A stretch of DNA of 64,000 nucleotides from Helicobacter suis HS1 (GTDB taxonomy: Bacteria; Campylobacterota; Campylobacteria; Campylobacterales; Helicobacteraceae), in the NCBI RefSeq assembly GCF_026000295.1, contig NZ_AP026769.1:930001-994000 (forward strand), read 5' to 3'. Shown piece after piece: positions 26,109-37,797 of this stretch; positions within the stretch are counted from its first letter, which is position 1, and the number at the start of each line of letters is the position of its first letter. The notes below the pieces were generated by a model that did not search any database, was not told where the DNA came from, and saw nothing but the letters and a program-made list of their open reading frames with translations. Both the position numbers and the translations under genes were made by a program.

Positions 26109-26657
26109 ATGTTTAGTCAGAAATTAAAAGCCCAACTTAAAGAAGAGATTCGCGAGATTAAAGATCACCCCCAAAAAGGGATTTTATTTAAAGACATCAC
26201 CCCGCTTTTAAGCCACCCGGTTTTATTTGCTACTCTAATTGATGCGCTCAAAGATCGCTACAAACTCTACAATATTGATTTTGTGGTAGGGATTGAGGCT
26301 AGGGGCTTTATTTTAGGCGCGGCTTTAGCTTATGCTCTTCAAGCGGGTTTTGTACCCATCCGTAAAAAAGGTAAATTACCCTACCATACACTAAGTGCAG
26401 AATACAGCTTAGAGTACGGGCAAGATTGTGTAGAAATCCATAGCGATGCGTTTAGAGAGCTTAAAAGTGCCCATGTTATTCTCATAGATGATCTCATCGC
26501 TACGGGAGGTACGGCTCTGGCTAGTTTAGAGTTATTAGAAAAACTCCAAGCCAAATGCATAGAAGCCTGTTTTTTGATCGCACTTAGAGATTTAGAGGGT
26601 CTGTCTAAAGTTGCTGAAAAGACCAGTGCCTTTAGTGTTTTAGAGTATGAAAGATAA
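26109..26657 (+). CDS. apt: adenine phosphoribosyltransferase
   Basis: Apt salvages adenine to AMP using PRPP. The protein shows KGILFKDITPLL, GIEARGFILGAALA, FVPIRKKGKLP and the PRPP-binding loop VILIDDLIATGGTA. At 182 residues it is the usual size. It is 6 bp after the coiled-coil gene and 9 bp before the DedA gene. Confidence 0.95.
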   Translation: MFSQKLKAQLKEEIREIKDHPQKGILFKDITPLLSHPVLFATLIDALKDRYKLYNIDFVVGIEARGFILGAALAYALQAGFVPIRKKGKLPYHTLSAEYSLEYGQDCVEIHSDAFRELKSAHVILIDDLIATGGTALASLELLEKLQAKCIEACFLIALRDLEGLSKVAEKTSAFSVLEYER

Positions 26658-26666
26658 AAAGGGCTC

Positions 26667-28764
<2,098 letters not shown>

Positions 28765-28765
<1 letters not shown>

Positions 28766-29862
28766 TGGGTTTATCTATTGGGATTGTGGGTTTGCCTAAT
28801 GTGGGTAAATCTAGCTTGTTTAACGCTTTAACCCGCACAACACAAGCCCAGAGTGCAAACTACCCTTTTTGTACCATTGATCCTAATAAAGCAGTGGTAG
28901 ATGTGCCCGATGCGCGTTTAAAGGAGTTAGCGCGCATTGTCAAGCCTGAGAAGATCCAACACTCTAGCGTAGAATTTGTAGATATTGCCGGATTGATTAA
29001 AGGGGCTAGTCAAGGCGAGGGCTTGGGGAATCAATTTTTAGGGGCTGTTAGAGAATGTGCGGTGATTTTGCATGTGGTGCGCTGTTTTGAAGATGAAAAT
29101 ATCACCCATGTTAGTGGCCAAATTAATCCTTTAGCCGACATAGAAACCATAGAAATCGAACTGATCCTAGCTGATATTCAGAGTTTACAAAAACGCTTAG
29201 ATAAGCTAAACAAACTTGCTAAAACATCCAAAGAAGCCCAAGCAAGTTTAAAAGTTGCTGACGCGCTTTTAGCGCATTTAAACGCATTAAAACCGGCTAG
29301 TACTTTTGCTCCCCAAGATGATTATTTCTTAGAACTTAACCGCGAGTTGCGCTTTTTAAGCGCTAAAAAGGTGATTTATGTGGCTAATGTAGATGAGGCA
29401 CATGTCAACTTTTTAAATGCCCATGCACACTGCGTACAAGATTTAGCCAAGCAAAGAAACGCACCTTTTGTGGGTTTAAGCGCTAAACTAGAAGAAGAAC
29501 TAGGGGGCATGGAAGAACATGAGGCTCAAGAGTTTTTACAAAGTCTAGGGGTAAATCAAAGCGGGTTAGATAAAATCATTGCCTTAGGTTTTGATGCTCT
29601 AGGTTTAATGAGTTATTTTACCGCTGGGGTTAAAGAAGTGCGCGCTTGGACTATTTTAAAGGGCTCTAGTGCGCCGGTGGCTGCGGGAGTGATTCATAAG
29701 GACTTTGAAAAAGGCTTTATTAAAGCTGAAACGATTTCTTATGCGGATTTTATCGCCTGTGGAGGGGAACAAGGCGCTAAACAAAAGGGGGTTTTAAGAG
29801 TGGAGGGCAAAGACTACATCGTTCAAGATGGCGATGTGATGCATTTTAGATTTAATGTTTAG
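28765..29862 (+). CDS. ychF: YchF/Obg-family GTPase (ATPase)
   Basis: YchF is a translation-associated NTPase that prefers ATP. The P-loop GLPNVGKSS is at residues 8-16. DIAGLIKGASQGEGLGNQFL (G3) and the C-terminal TGS-like domain with VIHKDFEKGFIKAETISY follow. At 365 residues it is normal. It is coupled to pepA, as in H. pylori. Confidence 0.94.
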
Positions 29863-29898
29863 GTATTGTAATGTCTATTTTGTAGTTAAAGGAAATGT

Positions 29899-30870
29899 AT
29901 GCCCAACAATTTAGCCCATATCGATCAAGTTACAAGTCTACATAAAAACAACGAGCTACAACTCTTGTGCTTTCGTTTAGGCAAAAACAAGGATTTATAC
30001 GCGGTCAATGTGTTTAAAATCCGTGAAGTGGTGAAGTATAACGGGAGTTTAACCATTATTAGCCATGAACCCAACTCTTTAGTAGAGGGGCTCATCATTA
30101 TTAGAGAACTCACCATTCCTCTAATTGACATGAAAAAGTGGTTTTATTATGACAGCAGCAATAAACAAAAGGATTTACGCCCTTATTGCATTGAAAAGGC
30201 TGATGGCAAAGATGACATTGTGATGATTTGTGAATTTTCCCGCTGGACAATTGGAGTGCGCATTTATGAGGCCGATCGCATTTTAAATAAAAAATGGACA
30301 GAAATTGAGCAGAGTGCGGGCGTGGGGGGCAGTACGGGAAATAGTAAGCTAGTGAGCCGTACGCGCTATTTTGATGGGCGTTTGGTGCAGGTGGTAGATA
30401 TTGAAAGAATGTTAACAGATGTGTTTCCCTGGATTGAACAAGAAAGCCATGCAGAGCTAGACACGCTAACCCAGCTTTATAGCGATAAACTTGTGCTACT
30501 AGCTGATGACTCTCCTAGCGTGCTTAAAACCATGCAGGTGATCTTAGATAGATTAGGTATTAAACATTTGGATTTTATTAATGGGAAACAGCTTTTAGAT
30601 TATCTCTTTGCTAAAGAAACGGTCATTGAAGACATAGGGCTCATCATTACAGATTTAGAAATGCCAGAAGCTAGCGGGTTTGAGGTGATTAGACGGGCTA
30701 AATTAGACCCTAATATGGCGCGTATCCCTATTGTTGTCAATTCTTCCATGAGTGGGAGTAGCAATGAGGAAATGGCGCGTTCTTTACATGCCGATGATTT
30801 TATCTCCAAATCCAACCCTAAAGATGTAGAGCGCATTGTCAAACAATTCATGCACACACAACAGGCTTAA
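29899..30870 (+). CDS. cheV: chemotaxis coupling protein CheV (CheW plus receiver)
   Basis: CheV links chemoreceptors to CheA and has a phosphorylatable receiver. The CheW-like half (residues 15-170) has FRLGKNKDLYAVNVFKIREVV. The receiver half shows the acidic pair in LLADDSPSVL, the phospho-acceptor Asp in IITDLEMPEASG, and the Lys in FISKSNPKD. H. pylori has three CheV proteins; the position before nspC matches cheV1 (HP0019). The ribosome site AAAGGAAA lies upstream. Confidence 0.93.
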   Translation: MPNNLAHIDQVTSLHKNNELQLLCFRLGKNKDLYAVNVFKIREVVKYNGSLTIISHEPNSLVEGLIIIRELTIPLIDMKKWFYYDSSNKQKDLRPYCIEKADGKDDIVMICEFSRWTIGVRIYEADRILNKKWTEIEQSAGVGGSTGNSKLVSRTRYFDGRLVQVVDIERMLTDVFPWIEQESHAELDTLTQLYSDKLVLLADDSPSVLKTMQVILDRLGIKHLDFINGKQLLDYLFAKETVIEDIGLIITDLEMPEASGFEVIRRAKLDPNMARIPIVVNSSMSGSSNEEMARSLHADDFISKSNPKDVERIVKQFMHTQQA

Positions 30871-32072
30871 TGGATTATCATTCTATCCCCTCACCCTGCT
30901 ATGTACTAGAGCTAGCTAAGTTACAACGCAACTTAGCAATTTTGGAGAGAGTACAAAAAGAAGCGGGGGTTAAAATTGTACTCGCGTTGAAAGGATTTGC
31001 CTTTTGGCGGAGTTTTGAATGGCTGCGGGTGAGCTTGCATGGTTGCTGTGCAAGTGGGGTATATGAAGCTTTGTTAGCCTATGAAGAATTTGGTTCTAGA
31101 GAGAGTGGTAAAGAGATCTGTGTTTTTAGTCCGGGGTTTAAAGAGGTGGATATTAAACAACTCTTGCCCATTGCCACACATATTATTTTTAATTCCTTTG
31201 CCCAGTATCACGCCTATAAAGACCTCATCTTAGCAAAAAACAAACAACTGAGTAAACTAGGGCTTTCATCAATCAAAATAGGTTTGCGTATCAACCCGCT
31301 TTTTAGCCGCGTCCAACCCTTGATTTATAACCCCTGTGCTCCTCATAGCCGTTTGGGTATCCCACCCAAAGCTTTTAAAGAAGGTTTAGAGCGCTATGGT
31401 TTAGAAGGGGTGAGTGGTTTACACTTCCACACCCATTGCCAACAAGATGCTTCCGATTTGCAAGAGGGCTTAGATCATGTAAAAAAGCATTTTGGAGAAA
31501 CTCTAGCCCAAGTGCAATGGCTTAACATGGGAGGAGGGCAACACATGAGCAAAGAGGGCTATGCTTTAGAAGTTTTGATTCAAGCCATACAACAACTTAA
31601 AAAAGACTATCCTAATCTGGCAGAAATTTTTTGTGAGCCCGGGGAGGCGGTGGGCTATCAGACAGGTTTTTTACTCTCTAGCGTGCTAGATATTGTGGAA
31701 AATGGAGCACAAATTGCCATTTTAGATGTGAGTATCACCAACCACATGCCCGATTGCCTAGAAATGCCTTATAAACCTGAAATTTTTAAGGTGGCTTTAG
31801 ATGGCAGTGTACAAGTAGGCAGTGAGGCGGGGGAATTTGGCTATTTTCTAGGGGGTGTGAGTTGTTTAGCTGGAGATTTTATTGGGCCTTATTATTTTGA
31901 AAACCCCTTACAAGTGGGCGATCGAATCATCTTTGAGGATATGTTGCATTATACGATTGTGAAAAACAACACTTTTAATGGAATTGCCCTACCTAGTTTG
32001 GGTCTTATTGAGCATAACCAATTCAAGTTACTAAAAAAGTTTGATTTTTCTCACTATAAAGAGCGTAATTAA
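30870..32072 (+). CDS. nspC: carboxynorspermidine decarboxylase
   Basis: NspC is a PLP-dependent alanine-racemase-fold enzyme that decarboxylates carboxy(nor)spermidine in the alternative polyamine route. The PLP lysine lies in VLALKGFAFW. HTHCQQDASDL, NMGGGQHMS, CEPGEAVGYQTG and DVSITNHMPDCLEMPYKP follow. The ATG overlaps the cheV stop by 1 bp. It is full length at 400 residues. Confidence 0.92.
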   Translation: MDYHSIPSPCYVLELAKLQRNLAILERVQKEAGVKIVLALKGFAFWRSFEWLRVSLHGCCASGVYEALLAYEEFGSRESGKEICVFSPGFKEVDIKQLLPIATHIIFNSFAQYHAYKDLILAKNKQLSKLGLSSIKIGLRINPLFSRVQPLIYNPCAPHSRLGIPPKAFKEGLERYGLEGVSGLHFHTHCQQDASDLQEGLDHVKKHFGETLAQVQWLNMGGGQHMSKEGYALEVLIQAIQQLKKDYPNLAEIFCEPGEAVGYQTGFLLSSVLDIVENGAQIAILDVSITNHMPDCLEMPYKPEIFKVALDGSVQVGSEAGEFGYFLGGVSCLAGDFIGPYYFENPLQVGDRIIFEDMLHYTIVKNNTFNGIALPSLGLIEHNQFKLLKKFDFSHYKERN

Positions 32073-32902
32073 GTCGGTCTAGTCGCTACAAAGCCTCGAT
32101 CTAAATCAGAATAATCGGTATAAAAATTTGCTTGATAGCCCTTTAACCCCAAATGCTCACTTAAAGAAGCCTTGTGGTTATGCCCCATTTCACAGGCTAG
32201 ATATTTCACCCGTTTATTTGCCGCCTGATCAATAAGGGCCTTTAAAATCTCATCTCCATACTCGCCTCCATAGAGTGCAATCTCTGGTTCATAACGCACT
32301 GAATCTTCTAAGGGGTAATCTAGCGCAACATAAGGCGGGTTGCTCACAACTAAAGTTCTAGCCTTAATGTCTACACCTTCTAGCAAAGAGGTTTGGAATA
32401 AATTAATGCGGTTTTGTAGGTTAAAAGTAGAGATATTTACACTGGCCACTTCTAAGGCTTCCATTGTAATATCTGTAGCCAAAATAGAAATTTTAGGGTG
32501 TGCCATAGCTAGACTTACAGAGATCACACCGCTACCAATCCCCACTTCCACAACATTTTTAATCCCATAATCTTGGATTAACTCAGAAGCTTGGTGGACT
32601 AAAATTTCTGTTTCTGGTCTGGGGATAAGTACCCGCTCATCTACAAAAAAGATACGGCCATAAAAACTCACCTCATTGGTGATATATTCAATCGGAAAAC
32701 CCTTAGCCCTTGTTTTCACCATACGCATGAAGCGTTCAAAGGCAAAACTATCTAGTTCTTCTTGAGCATGGATGTGCAAATACACCCGGTCCACACCTAA
32801 AAGATGACTTAAAAGAAGTTCAGACTCTAAAGCGCTACGCACCCCCCTATCTTTAAGTACCTTCTTAGCTTCATACAAGGCTTTTGAGATATTATTTTCC
32901 AT
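32069..32902 (-). CDS. prmC: peptide chain release factor methyltransferase (HemK/PrmC)
   Basis: PrmC methylates the GGQ glutamine of release factors using S-adenosylmethionine. Seen are RVYLHIHAQEEL, LIPRPETEILVHQA, the SAM loop VVEVGIGSGVISVSLA, and the family signature VVSNPPYVA with the catalytic NPPY. At 277 residues it is full length. It lies alone on the minus strand and overlaps the nspC stop by 4 bp at its 3' end. Confidence 0.94.
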   Translation of the reverse strand: MENNISKALYEAKKVLKDRGVRSALESELLLSHLLGVDRVYLHIHAQEELDSFAFERFMRMVKTRAKGFPIEYITNEVSFYGRIFFVDERVLIPRPETEILVHQASELIQDYGIKNVVEVGIGSGVISVSLAMAHPKISILATDITMEALEVASVNISTFNLQNRINLFQTSLLEGVDIKARTLVVSNPPYVALDYPLEDSVRYEPEIALYGGEYGDEILKALIDQAANKRVKYLACEMGHNHKASLSEHLGLKGYQANFYTDYSDLDRGFVATRPT

Positions 32903-33045
32903 AAACTCACTTTGGCCGGATTGTTAATTTAAATTAAAAAGATCGCGCCTATGGCGCTTAACTTCTATGCAAAACTAGCCAGTTATTCTATCTTAAAAAG
33001 CCTTATGCATGTTTAAGTAGCATAGGGATATTTCAAAAGATTAGG

Positions 33046-33051
33046 TATAAT
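33046..33051 (+). promoter_or_regulatory. -10 element (TATAAT) for the ddl-murF operon
   Basis: A consensus TATAAT in the prmC/ddl divergent gap, 37 bp before the ddl start. It fits the start of the run of plus-strand genes. Confidence 0.55.
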
Positions 33052-33088
33052 AGACCCCTTAGATTTCTTGTAAGTTTGAAGGATAGAA

Positions 33089-34135
33089 GTGGATTATGGG
33101 CTGTTGTTTGGCGGGAAGAGTTATGAACATGAAATCAGCATTGTAAGCGCTGTGGCGCTTAAGGAAGTGTTAGACGCACAGATTAGTTCTTTTATCTTTT
33201 TAGACGGGGCGCATAAATTTTACTTGATTGATAAAAAAGACATGCGTTCTCACTTTTTCTCCAGTGGGCAGTATAAAAAAAGCCCTGAGTTAGTGTTAAA
33301 ACACGGAGGGTTCTATACACACGGCCTTTTGGGTGGAAAAGGCATTAGCATGTCTGTTTTGATTAATTTAATCCATGGAGGCGATGGAGAAGATGGCAAG
33401 ATCGCCTCTTTTTTAGACTTTTTTGGGGTTTCATTTATAGGCCCTAGAGTTGAAGGCTGTGTTTTAAGCTATAGCAAATACTTTACAAAAATGTTAGCCA
33501 AAGAAAAAGGGATTAACATTTTGCCCTATATCTTTTTAGAACAACATGATATTGGAGCGCTACAAAACCTAGATTATCCCCTAATTGTTAAACCAAACCG
33601 GCTAGGTAGTTCTATTGGTATTAGGGTGATCAAAGATGCAAAAGATATTGCCTATGTTTTAGATGAAGTTTTTGAGTTTGATAGCCAAGTACTCATTGAA
33701 CCCTTTAAACAAGGGGTGAAGGAATATAATTTAGCGGGTTGTAAGATTCAAAGTGAGGAGGAAGAGGGAAAATTTGTCTTTTCTGTAGTAGAAGAGCCAC
33801 ATAAAAAAGAATGGCTAGGGTTTGAAGAGAAATATTTAGATTTTGGGCGTACACAAAAAGTTAAGCAAGCAGATATTAGCAGCCATTTAGAAGAAAAGAT
33901 GCGCCAGATATTCCAACTCATTTACGATCCATTCTTTGTTGGGGCAATTATTCGTTGTGATTTTTTTGTGATCAATGAGGAAGTCTATTTAAACGAAATC
34001 AATCCCATTCCGGGCAGTTTAGCCCACTATCTTTTTGAAGATTTTTCCTCTTTGCTAGAACAAATCTATTTGCCTAAACAACCTATTATCCCTATCACTT
34101 ACCACTATATCAACCAGATTCAAAAAGCCAAGTGA
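33089..34135 (+). CDS. ddl: D-alanine-D-alanine ligase
   Basis: Ddl makes the D-Ala-D-Ala dipeptide for peptidoglycan. The start LLFGGKSYEHEISIVSA and the ATP-grasp blocks HGGDGEDGKIASFLDFFG, YPLIVKPNRLGSSIGI, and IRCDFFV with NEINPIPG are intact. It begins with GTG after an AAGGAT site. At 348 residues it is normal. The stop overlaps the next start, and murF is two genes on, a cell-wall operon. Confidence 0.94.
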   Translation: MDYGLLFGGKSYEHEISIVSAVALKEVLDAQISSFIFLDGAHKFYLIDKKDMRSHFFSSGQYKKSPELVLKHGGFYTHGLLGGKGISMSVLINLIHGGDGEDGKIASFLDFFGVSFIGPRVEGCVLSYSKYFTKMLAKEKGINILPYIFLEQHDIGALQNLDYPLIVKPNRLGSSIGIRVIKDAKDIAYVLDEVFEFDSQVLIEPFKQGVKEYNLAGCKIQSEEEEGKFVFSVVEEPHKKEWLGFEEKYLDFGRTQKVKQADISSHLEEKMRQIFQLIYDPFFVGAIIRCDFFVINEEVYLNEINPIPGSLAHYLFEDFSSLLEQIYLPKQPIIPITYHYINQIQKAK

Positions 34136-34860
34136 TGGCTAAGCGTCGTGTGTTGTATCAGGGATACACTTTTGAAATCGCCTATATTTTTGATAACCGG
34201 CGCGTACCTAAAAATTTAGTGTTTTTACATGGTTGGGGGAGTTCTAAGGAATTAATGCAAACGGCTTTTAAAGCCTTTTTTAATCACTACAACCATTTTT
34301 ATTTAGATTTGCCCGGATTTGGTAAAAGCCCTAATCACATTTTCCTTACCCCTAGAGATTATGCTAAAATCGTAGACGCGTTTTTTGATTCCTTGCAAGT
34401 AGAAATTGACATGGCCATTGGGCATAGCTTTGGGGGTAAAGTGGCGTTATTGTGCCGGAGTACTAATTTAGTGCTTTTAAGTACAGCAGGGATTTTAATC
34501 CCCAAATCCTTTACAACCCGTTTTAAAATCAAACTGGCTAAGAGCTTAAAAGCTTTGGGATTAAAAAAAGCGCTAGGGTTACTAGCCAGTAAAGATGCGC
34601 ATAATCTGAATCAAGCCATGTATGAAACCTTCAAATACACAGTACAAGAGGATTTTGAGGAACAGTTTAAAGCCTGTAAAAAGCCAACTTTAATTTTATG
34701 GGGGCAAGAAGACACCACCACCCCCCTAGAGGCAGGGCAAAGAATTGCTTCTTTAGTGCCTAAGAATTGTTTTTTTGTTTTAAAGGGCGATCATTATTTC
34801 TTTTTGAAGCAGGGGTTGGAAGTGGAGAGGCGCTGTTTAGAATACTTCCAAGAGGGTTAA
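34135..34860 (+). CDS. alpha/beta-hydrolase fold protein (HP0739 type)
   Basis: An esterase-like protein with HGWGSS (oxyanion region), the nucleophile elbow GHSFGGKVAL, a possible acidic residue in LILWGQEDTTTPL, and a histidine in LKGDHYFFLK. It is of BioH-like size at 241 residues. The substrate is unknown; a place between ddl and murF is conserved in H. pylori but does not prove a cell-wall role. Confidence 0.8.
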   Translation: MAKRRVLYQGYTFEIAYIFDNRRVPKNLVFLHGWGSSKELMQTAFKAFFNHYNHFYLDLPGFGKSPNHIFLTPRDYAKIVDAFFDSLQVEIDMAIGHSFGGKVALLCRSTNLVLLSTAGILIPKSFTTRFKIKLAKSLKALGLKKALGLLASKDAHNLNQAMYETFKYTVQEDFEEQFKACKKPTLILWGQEDTTTPLEAGQRIASLVPKNCFFVLKGDHYFFLKQGLEVERRCLEYFQEG

Positions 34861-34863
34861 ATC

Positions 34864-36339
34864 TTGAAAATGGTCATGGATACACTAGAGTGGATCGCGG
34901 TATGGGTATTTGTGCTAGGTCTAAATTATTATCTAATCACGCTTTTGCAGTGGTATCATTATAGCTATATGCGGGTGATCACCAAGCACCATAAACGGCG
35001 TTGGCATTTTTACCATGCTATCTTGCCCACCGCTGTTTTTATCACCACACAGATCATGCATTGGGATTTGGCCTTTATATTATTCGTAGGCTTTGTACAA
35101 ATCCCTTCTCTTCTCTCTTGGAATGTACACTTAGATAAACGGCTTGTTTTTACCCCACGGGTGGTACGCTTCTTTACCTTTCTACTTTTATTTTTACTCA
35201 CCGATGCGATCTTAGTGCATGTTTATGGCAAGGTGTGTTCTTTGCTCTATCTTTTGCTTGTAATTCTTGTCCACATTGCTTGTAAGGCTTATGAGACTTT
35301 AATTGCCTCTGGGTATGTAAGCCTAGCTAAAGAAAAACTAAAGCGCATGAAAAATTTACAAATCATTGCAATTACTGGTAGCTTTGGGAAGACAAGCGTT
35401 AAGAATTATCTTTATCAAATCTTGCAGGGCAAATTCACCATTTACTCTTCTCTTAATAGTGTAAACACCTTATTAGGCCTAAGTCAGGATATTAATCAAA
35501 ACCTAGATGAAACAAGTACCCTTTATATTGCTGAAGCGGGGGCTAGACAAAAGGGAGATATTAAAGCCATTGGCTCACTTTTAGAACACCACTACGCTAT
35601 CATTACTGAAATTGGCAACCAGCACATTGAGTATTTTAAAGATATAGATAGTATCTATGAAACTAAGGCTGAGTTACTCCAATCTCCTCGCTTAATTCAG
35701 GCCTTTTGTTATGATAAAAACCCACTAGAGCCCTTTTATACAGAGCTTACAGATAAGATCAAACTCTACCCCGGGCAAATCCGCCATGCTAATGCCACCC
35801 TAGAGGGGACTTCTTTTGAGTTGTTCTTAGATAACCAATGGGTGGCTTTTGAGACTAAAATTTTAGGCGCTTTTAATGTAGATAACATCGCTTTAGCGGT
35901 TTTAATGGGGCATTATTTTGATATTTCTATCCCGCAATTACAAAGATTAGTGGCTAAGCTCAATCCCGTCCCCCACCGCCTCCACCCCCTGCACATTAAT
36001 GATAAATTTATCATAGATGATGGGTTTAATGGCAATTTAAAGGGCATGTTAGAGAGTGTAAGGCTAGCTAGCTTGTATATGGGGCGTCGAATCATTGTTA
36101 CACCCGGGCTAGTGGAGAGTGATGTAGAATCTAATACTACGCTAGCTAAAGCCATTGATAGCGTGTTTGACATTGCCATTATCACCGGTGAATTAAATGT
36201 AAGCGTGTTTGCACAGAATCTACAAAGACCTCAAAGGGTGTTTCTCAAAGACAAAGGGCAATTAGAACAGATTTTACAAACCATTACACTTGCTAAAGAC
36301 CTTATCTTGTTTGCTAATGACGCACCCAATTATATCTAG
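34864..36339 (+). CDS. murF: UDP-MurNAc-tripeptide:D-Ala-D-Ala ligase with N-terminal membrane domain
   Basis: MurF adds D-Ala-D-Ala to the peptidoglycan precursor. The first 150 residues hold several membrane helices, a feature of campylobacterial MurF. The ligase part follows: the ATP loop AITGSFGKTSVKNYL, IAEAGARQKGDIK, FNVDNIALAV, and DDGFNGNLKGM near the C-terminal domain. The listed start is a TTG close to the previous stop; an ATG four codons later is possible. It is full length and corresponds to HP0740. Confidence 0.92.
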   Translation: MKMVMDTLEWIAVWVFVLGLNYYLITLLQWYHYSYMRVITKHHKRRWHFYHAILPTAVFITTQIMHWDLAFILFVGFVQIPSLLSWNVHLDKRLVFTPRVVRFFTFLLLFLLTDAILVHVYGKVCSLLYLLLVILVHIACKAYETLIASGYVSLAKEKLKRMKNLQIIAITGSFGKTSVKNYLYQILQGKFTIYSSLNSVNTLLGLSQDINQNLDETSTLYIAEAGARQKGDIKAIGSLLEHHYAIITEIGNQHIEYFKDIDSIYETKAELLQSPRLIQAFCYDKNPLEPFYTELTDKIKLYPGQIRHANATLEGTSFELFLDNQWVAFETKILGAFNVDNIALAVLMGHYFDISIPQLQRLVAKLNPVPHRLHPLHINDKFIIDDGFNGNLKGMLESVRLASLYMGRRIIVTPGLVESDVESNTTLAKAIDSVFDIAIITGELNVSVFAQNLQRPQRVFLKDKGQLEQILQTITLAKDLILFANDAPNYI

Positions 36340-36347
36340 GAGAGTCC

Positions 36348-36842
36348 ATGGAAAGACTTTATGCGCCTTGGAGAAGCGCCTATTTAACAGGGGAAAAATC
36401 AGGGGGTTGTGTTTTTTGTGGCATTAGCCAAAATCCCCACCTAGACACACAAAACCATGTTTTATTCCGTGATTCTATTTGTTTTGTGATCATGAATCGC
36501 TACCCTTATAACCCCGGACATTTCATGGTTATCCCACACCAACATGTAGACAGCCCTGAATGCTTAAGCCTAAATCACTGGCAGTGTTTACAACAACGAA
36601 TCTATGAGGGTGTTAAGCTTTTATATGCCTTTGGAGCTAGTGGCATTAATGTAGGTTTTAATATCAAAGAAGCAGCAGGGGCTGGGATTGCCCCCCATTT
36701 GCATGGGCATGTTATCCCCCGGTTTAATAGAGATACGAATTTTATCACCACTATCGCGCAAACGCGGGTTTATGGCGTGGATTTTGAGGCCATTTATACA
36801 AATCTAAAAACAAATGCAACCCAGTATTTCCAGCCACTGTAA
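36348..36842 (+). CDS. HIT-family nucleotide hydrolase/transferase
   Basis: A 164-residue HIT protein with the catalytic triad motif HLHGHVIPR and a possible metal site CVFCGI near the N-terminus. HIT proteins hydrolyse or transfer nucleotides from dinucleoside polyphosphates or AMP conjugates. It begins after AGGAG and is 9 bp after murF. H. pylori HP0741 occupies the same place. Confidence 0.88.
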   Translation: MERLYAPWRSAYLTGEKSGGCVFCGISQNPHLDTQNHVLFRDSICFVIMNRYPYNPGHFMVIPHQHVDSPECLSLNHWQCLQQRIYEGVKLLYAFGASGINVGFNIKEAAGAGIAPHLHGHVIPRFNRDTNFITTIAQTRVYGVDFEAIYTNLKTNATQYFQPL

Positions 36843-36850
36843 GGAGAAGC

Positions 36851-37786
36851 ATGAAGACGCGCAGTTTTAAAATCTTTAGCGGGAGTGCACACCCGAGTTT
36901 TAGTAAAGAAGTTGCTAGGCATTTAAATGTTGGGTTATCTAAGGCGGTTTTGGGGTATTTTAGCGACGGGGAAATCAATGTACAAATTAGCGAATCTGTG
37001 CGTGGACGCGATGTTTGTATTATCCAGCCCACCTGTGCGCCTGTTAATGATAATTTAATGGAACTCTTAATTATGGTAGATGCGCTTAGGCGCAGTTCAG
37101 CCAATTCAATTACGGCAGTAATTCCTTATTTTGGTTATGCCAGACAGGATCGAAAAGCCGCCCCTAGAGTGCCTATTAGTGCTAAATTAGTGGCTGATTT
37201 AATGCAAAGCGTGCAAATTGATCGCATCATCACAATGGATTTACACGCCGGTCAGATTCAAGGCTTTTTTAATATTCCGGTGGATAATCTTTATGGCTCT
37301 ATTATTTTTAAAGACTATATTCTCTCGCGCAATTTTAAAAATCCGATTGTGGCTAGCCCAGATATTGGGGGTGTTTCGCGGGCGCGTTATTTTGCTAGCC
37401 AAATGGGGCTAGATTTAGTTATTGTAGATAAGCGCAGAGAGCGGGCTAATGAAGCGGAGGTGATGAATATTATTGGAGATGTGAGAAAACGGGGGGTGAT
37501 CCTAGTAGATGATATGATTGATACAGCAGGGACGGTTTGCAAGGCTGCTAGCATGCTTAAAGCTAAGGGGGCGTATTCAGTTATGGCAATTGGCACACAT
37601 GCGGTTTTAAGCGGGAATGCGATAAGGCGTATCCAAGAGAGTGCTTTAGATGAAGTGGTGGTGAGTAACTCCATTCCTTTAAAAGGCAAGCATGCTAAAA
37701 TCACGGTTTTGAGTGTAGCGCCCTTGTTTGCGGAGGTGATTCGTAGGGTTTATCATAATGAGAGCGTGCATTCGCTCTTTGTCTAA
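36851..37786 (+). CDS. prs: ribose-phosphate pyrophosphokinase
   Basis: Prs makes PRPP from ribose-5-phosphate and ATP. Present are FSDGEINVQISESVRG, PYFGYARQDRK, the DLHAGQIQGFF flexible-loop region, SPDIGGVSRA, and the PRPP-binding RGVILVDDMIDTAGT. It is full length at 311 residues. The start ATG has an AAGGAG site; purA starts 12 bp after the stop. Confidence 0.95.
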   Translation: MKTRSFKIFSGSAHPSFSKEVARHLNVGLSKAVLGYFSDGEINVQISESVRGRDVCIIQPTCAPVNDNLMELLIMVDALRRSSANSITAVIPYFGYARQDRKAAPRVPISAKLVADLMQSVQIDRIITMDLHAGQIQGFFNIPVDNLYGSIIFKDYILSRNFKNPIVASPDIGGVSRARYFASQMGLDLVIVDKRRERANEAEVMNIIGDVRKRGVILVDDMIDTAGTVCKAASMLKAKGAYSVMAIGTHAVLSGNAIRRIQESALDEVVVSNSIPLKGKHAKITVLSVAPLFAEVIRRVYHNESVHSLFV

Positions 37787-37797
37787 AGGAGTTTAGT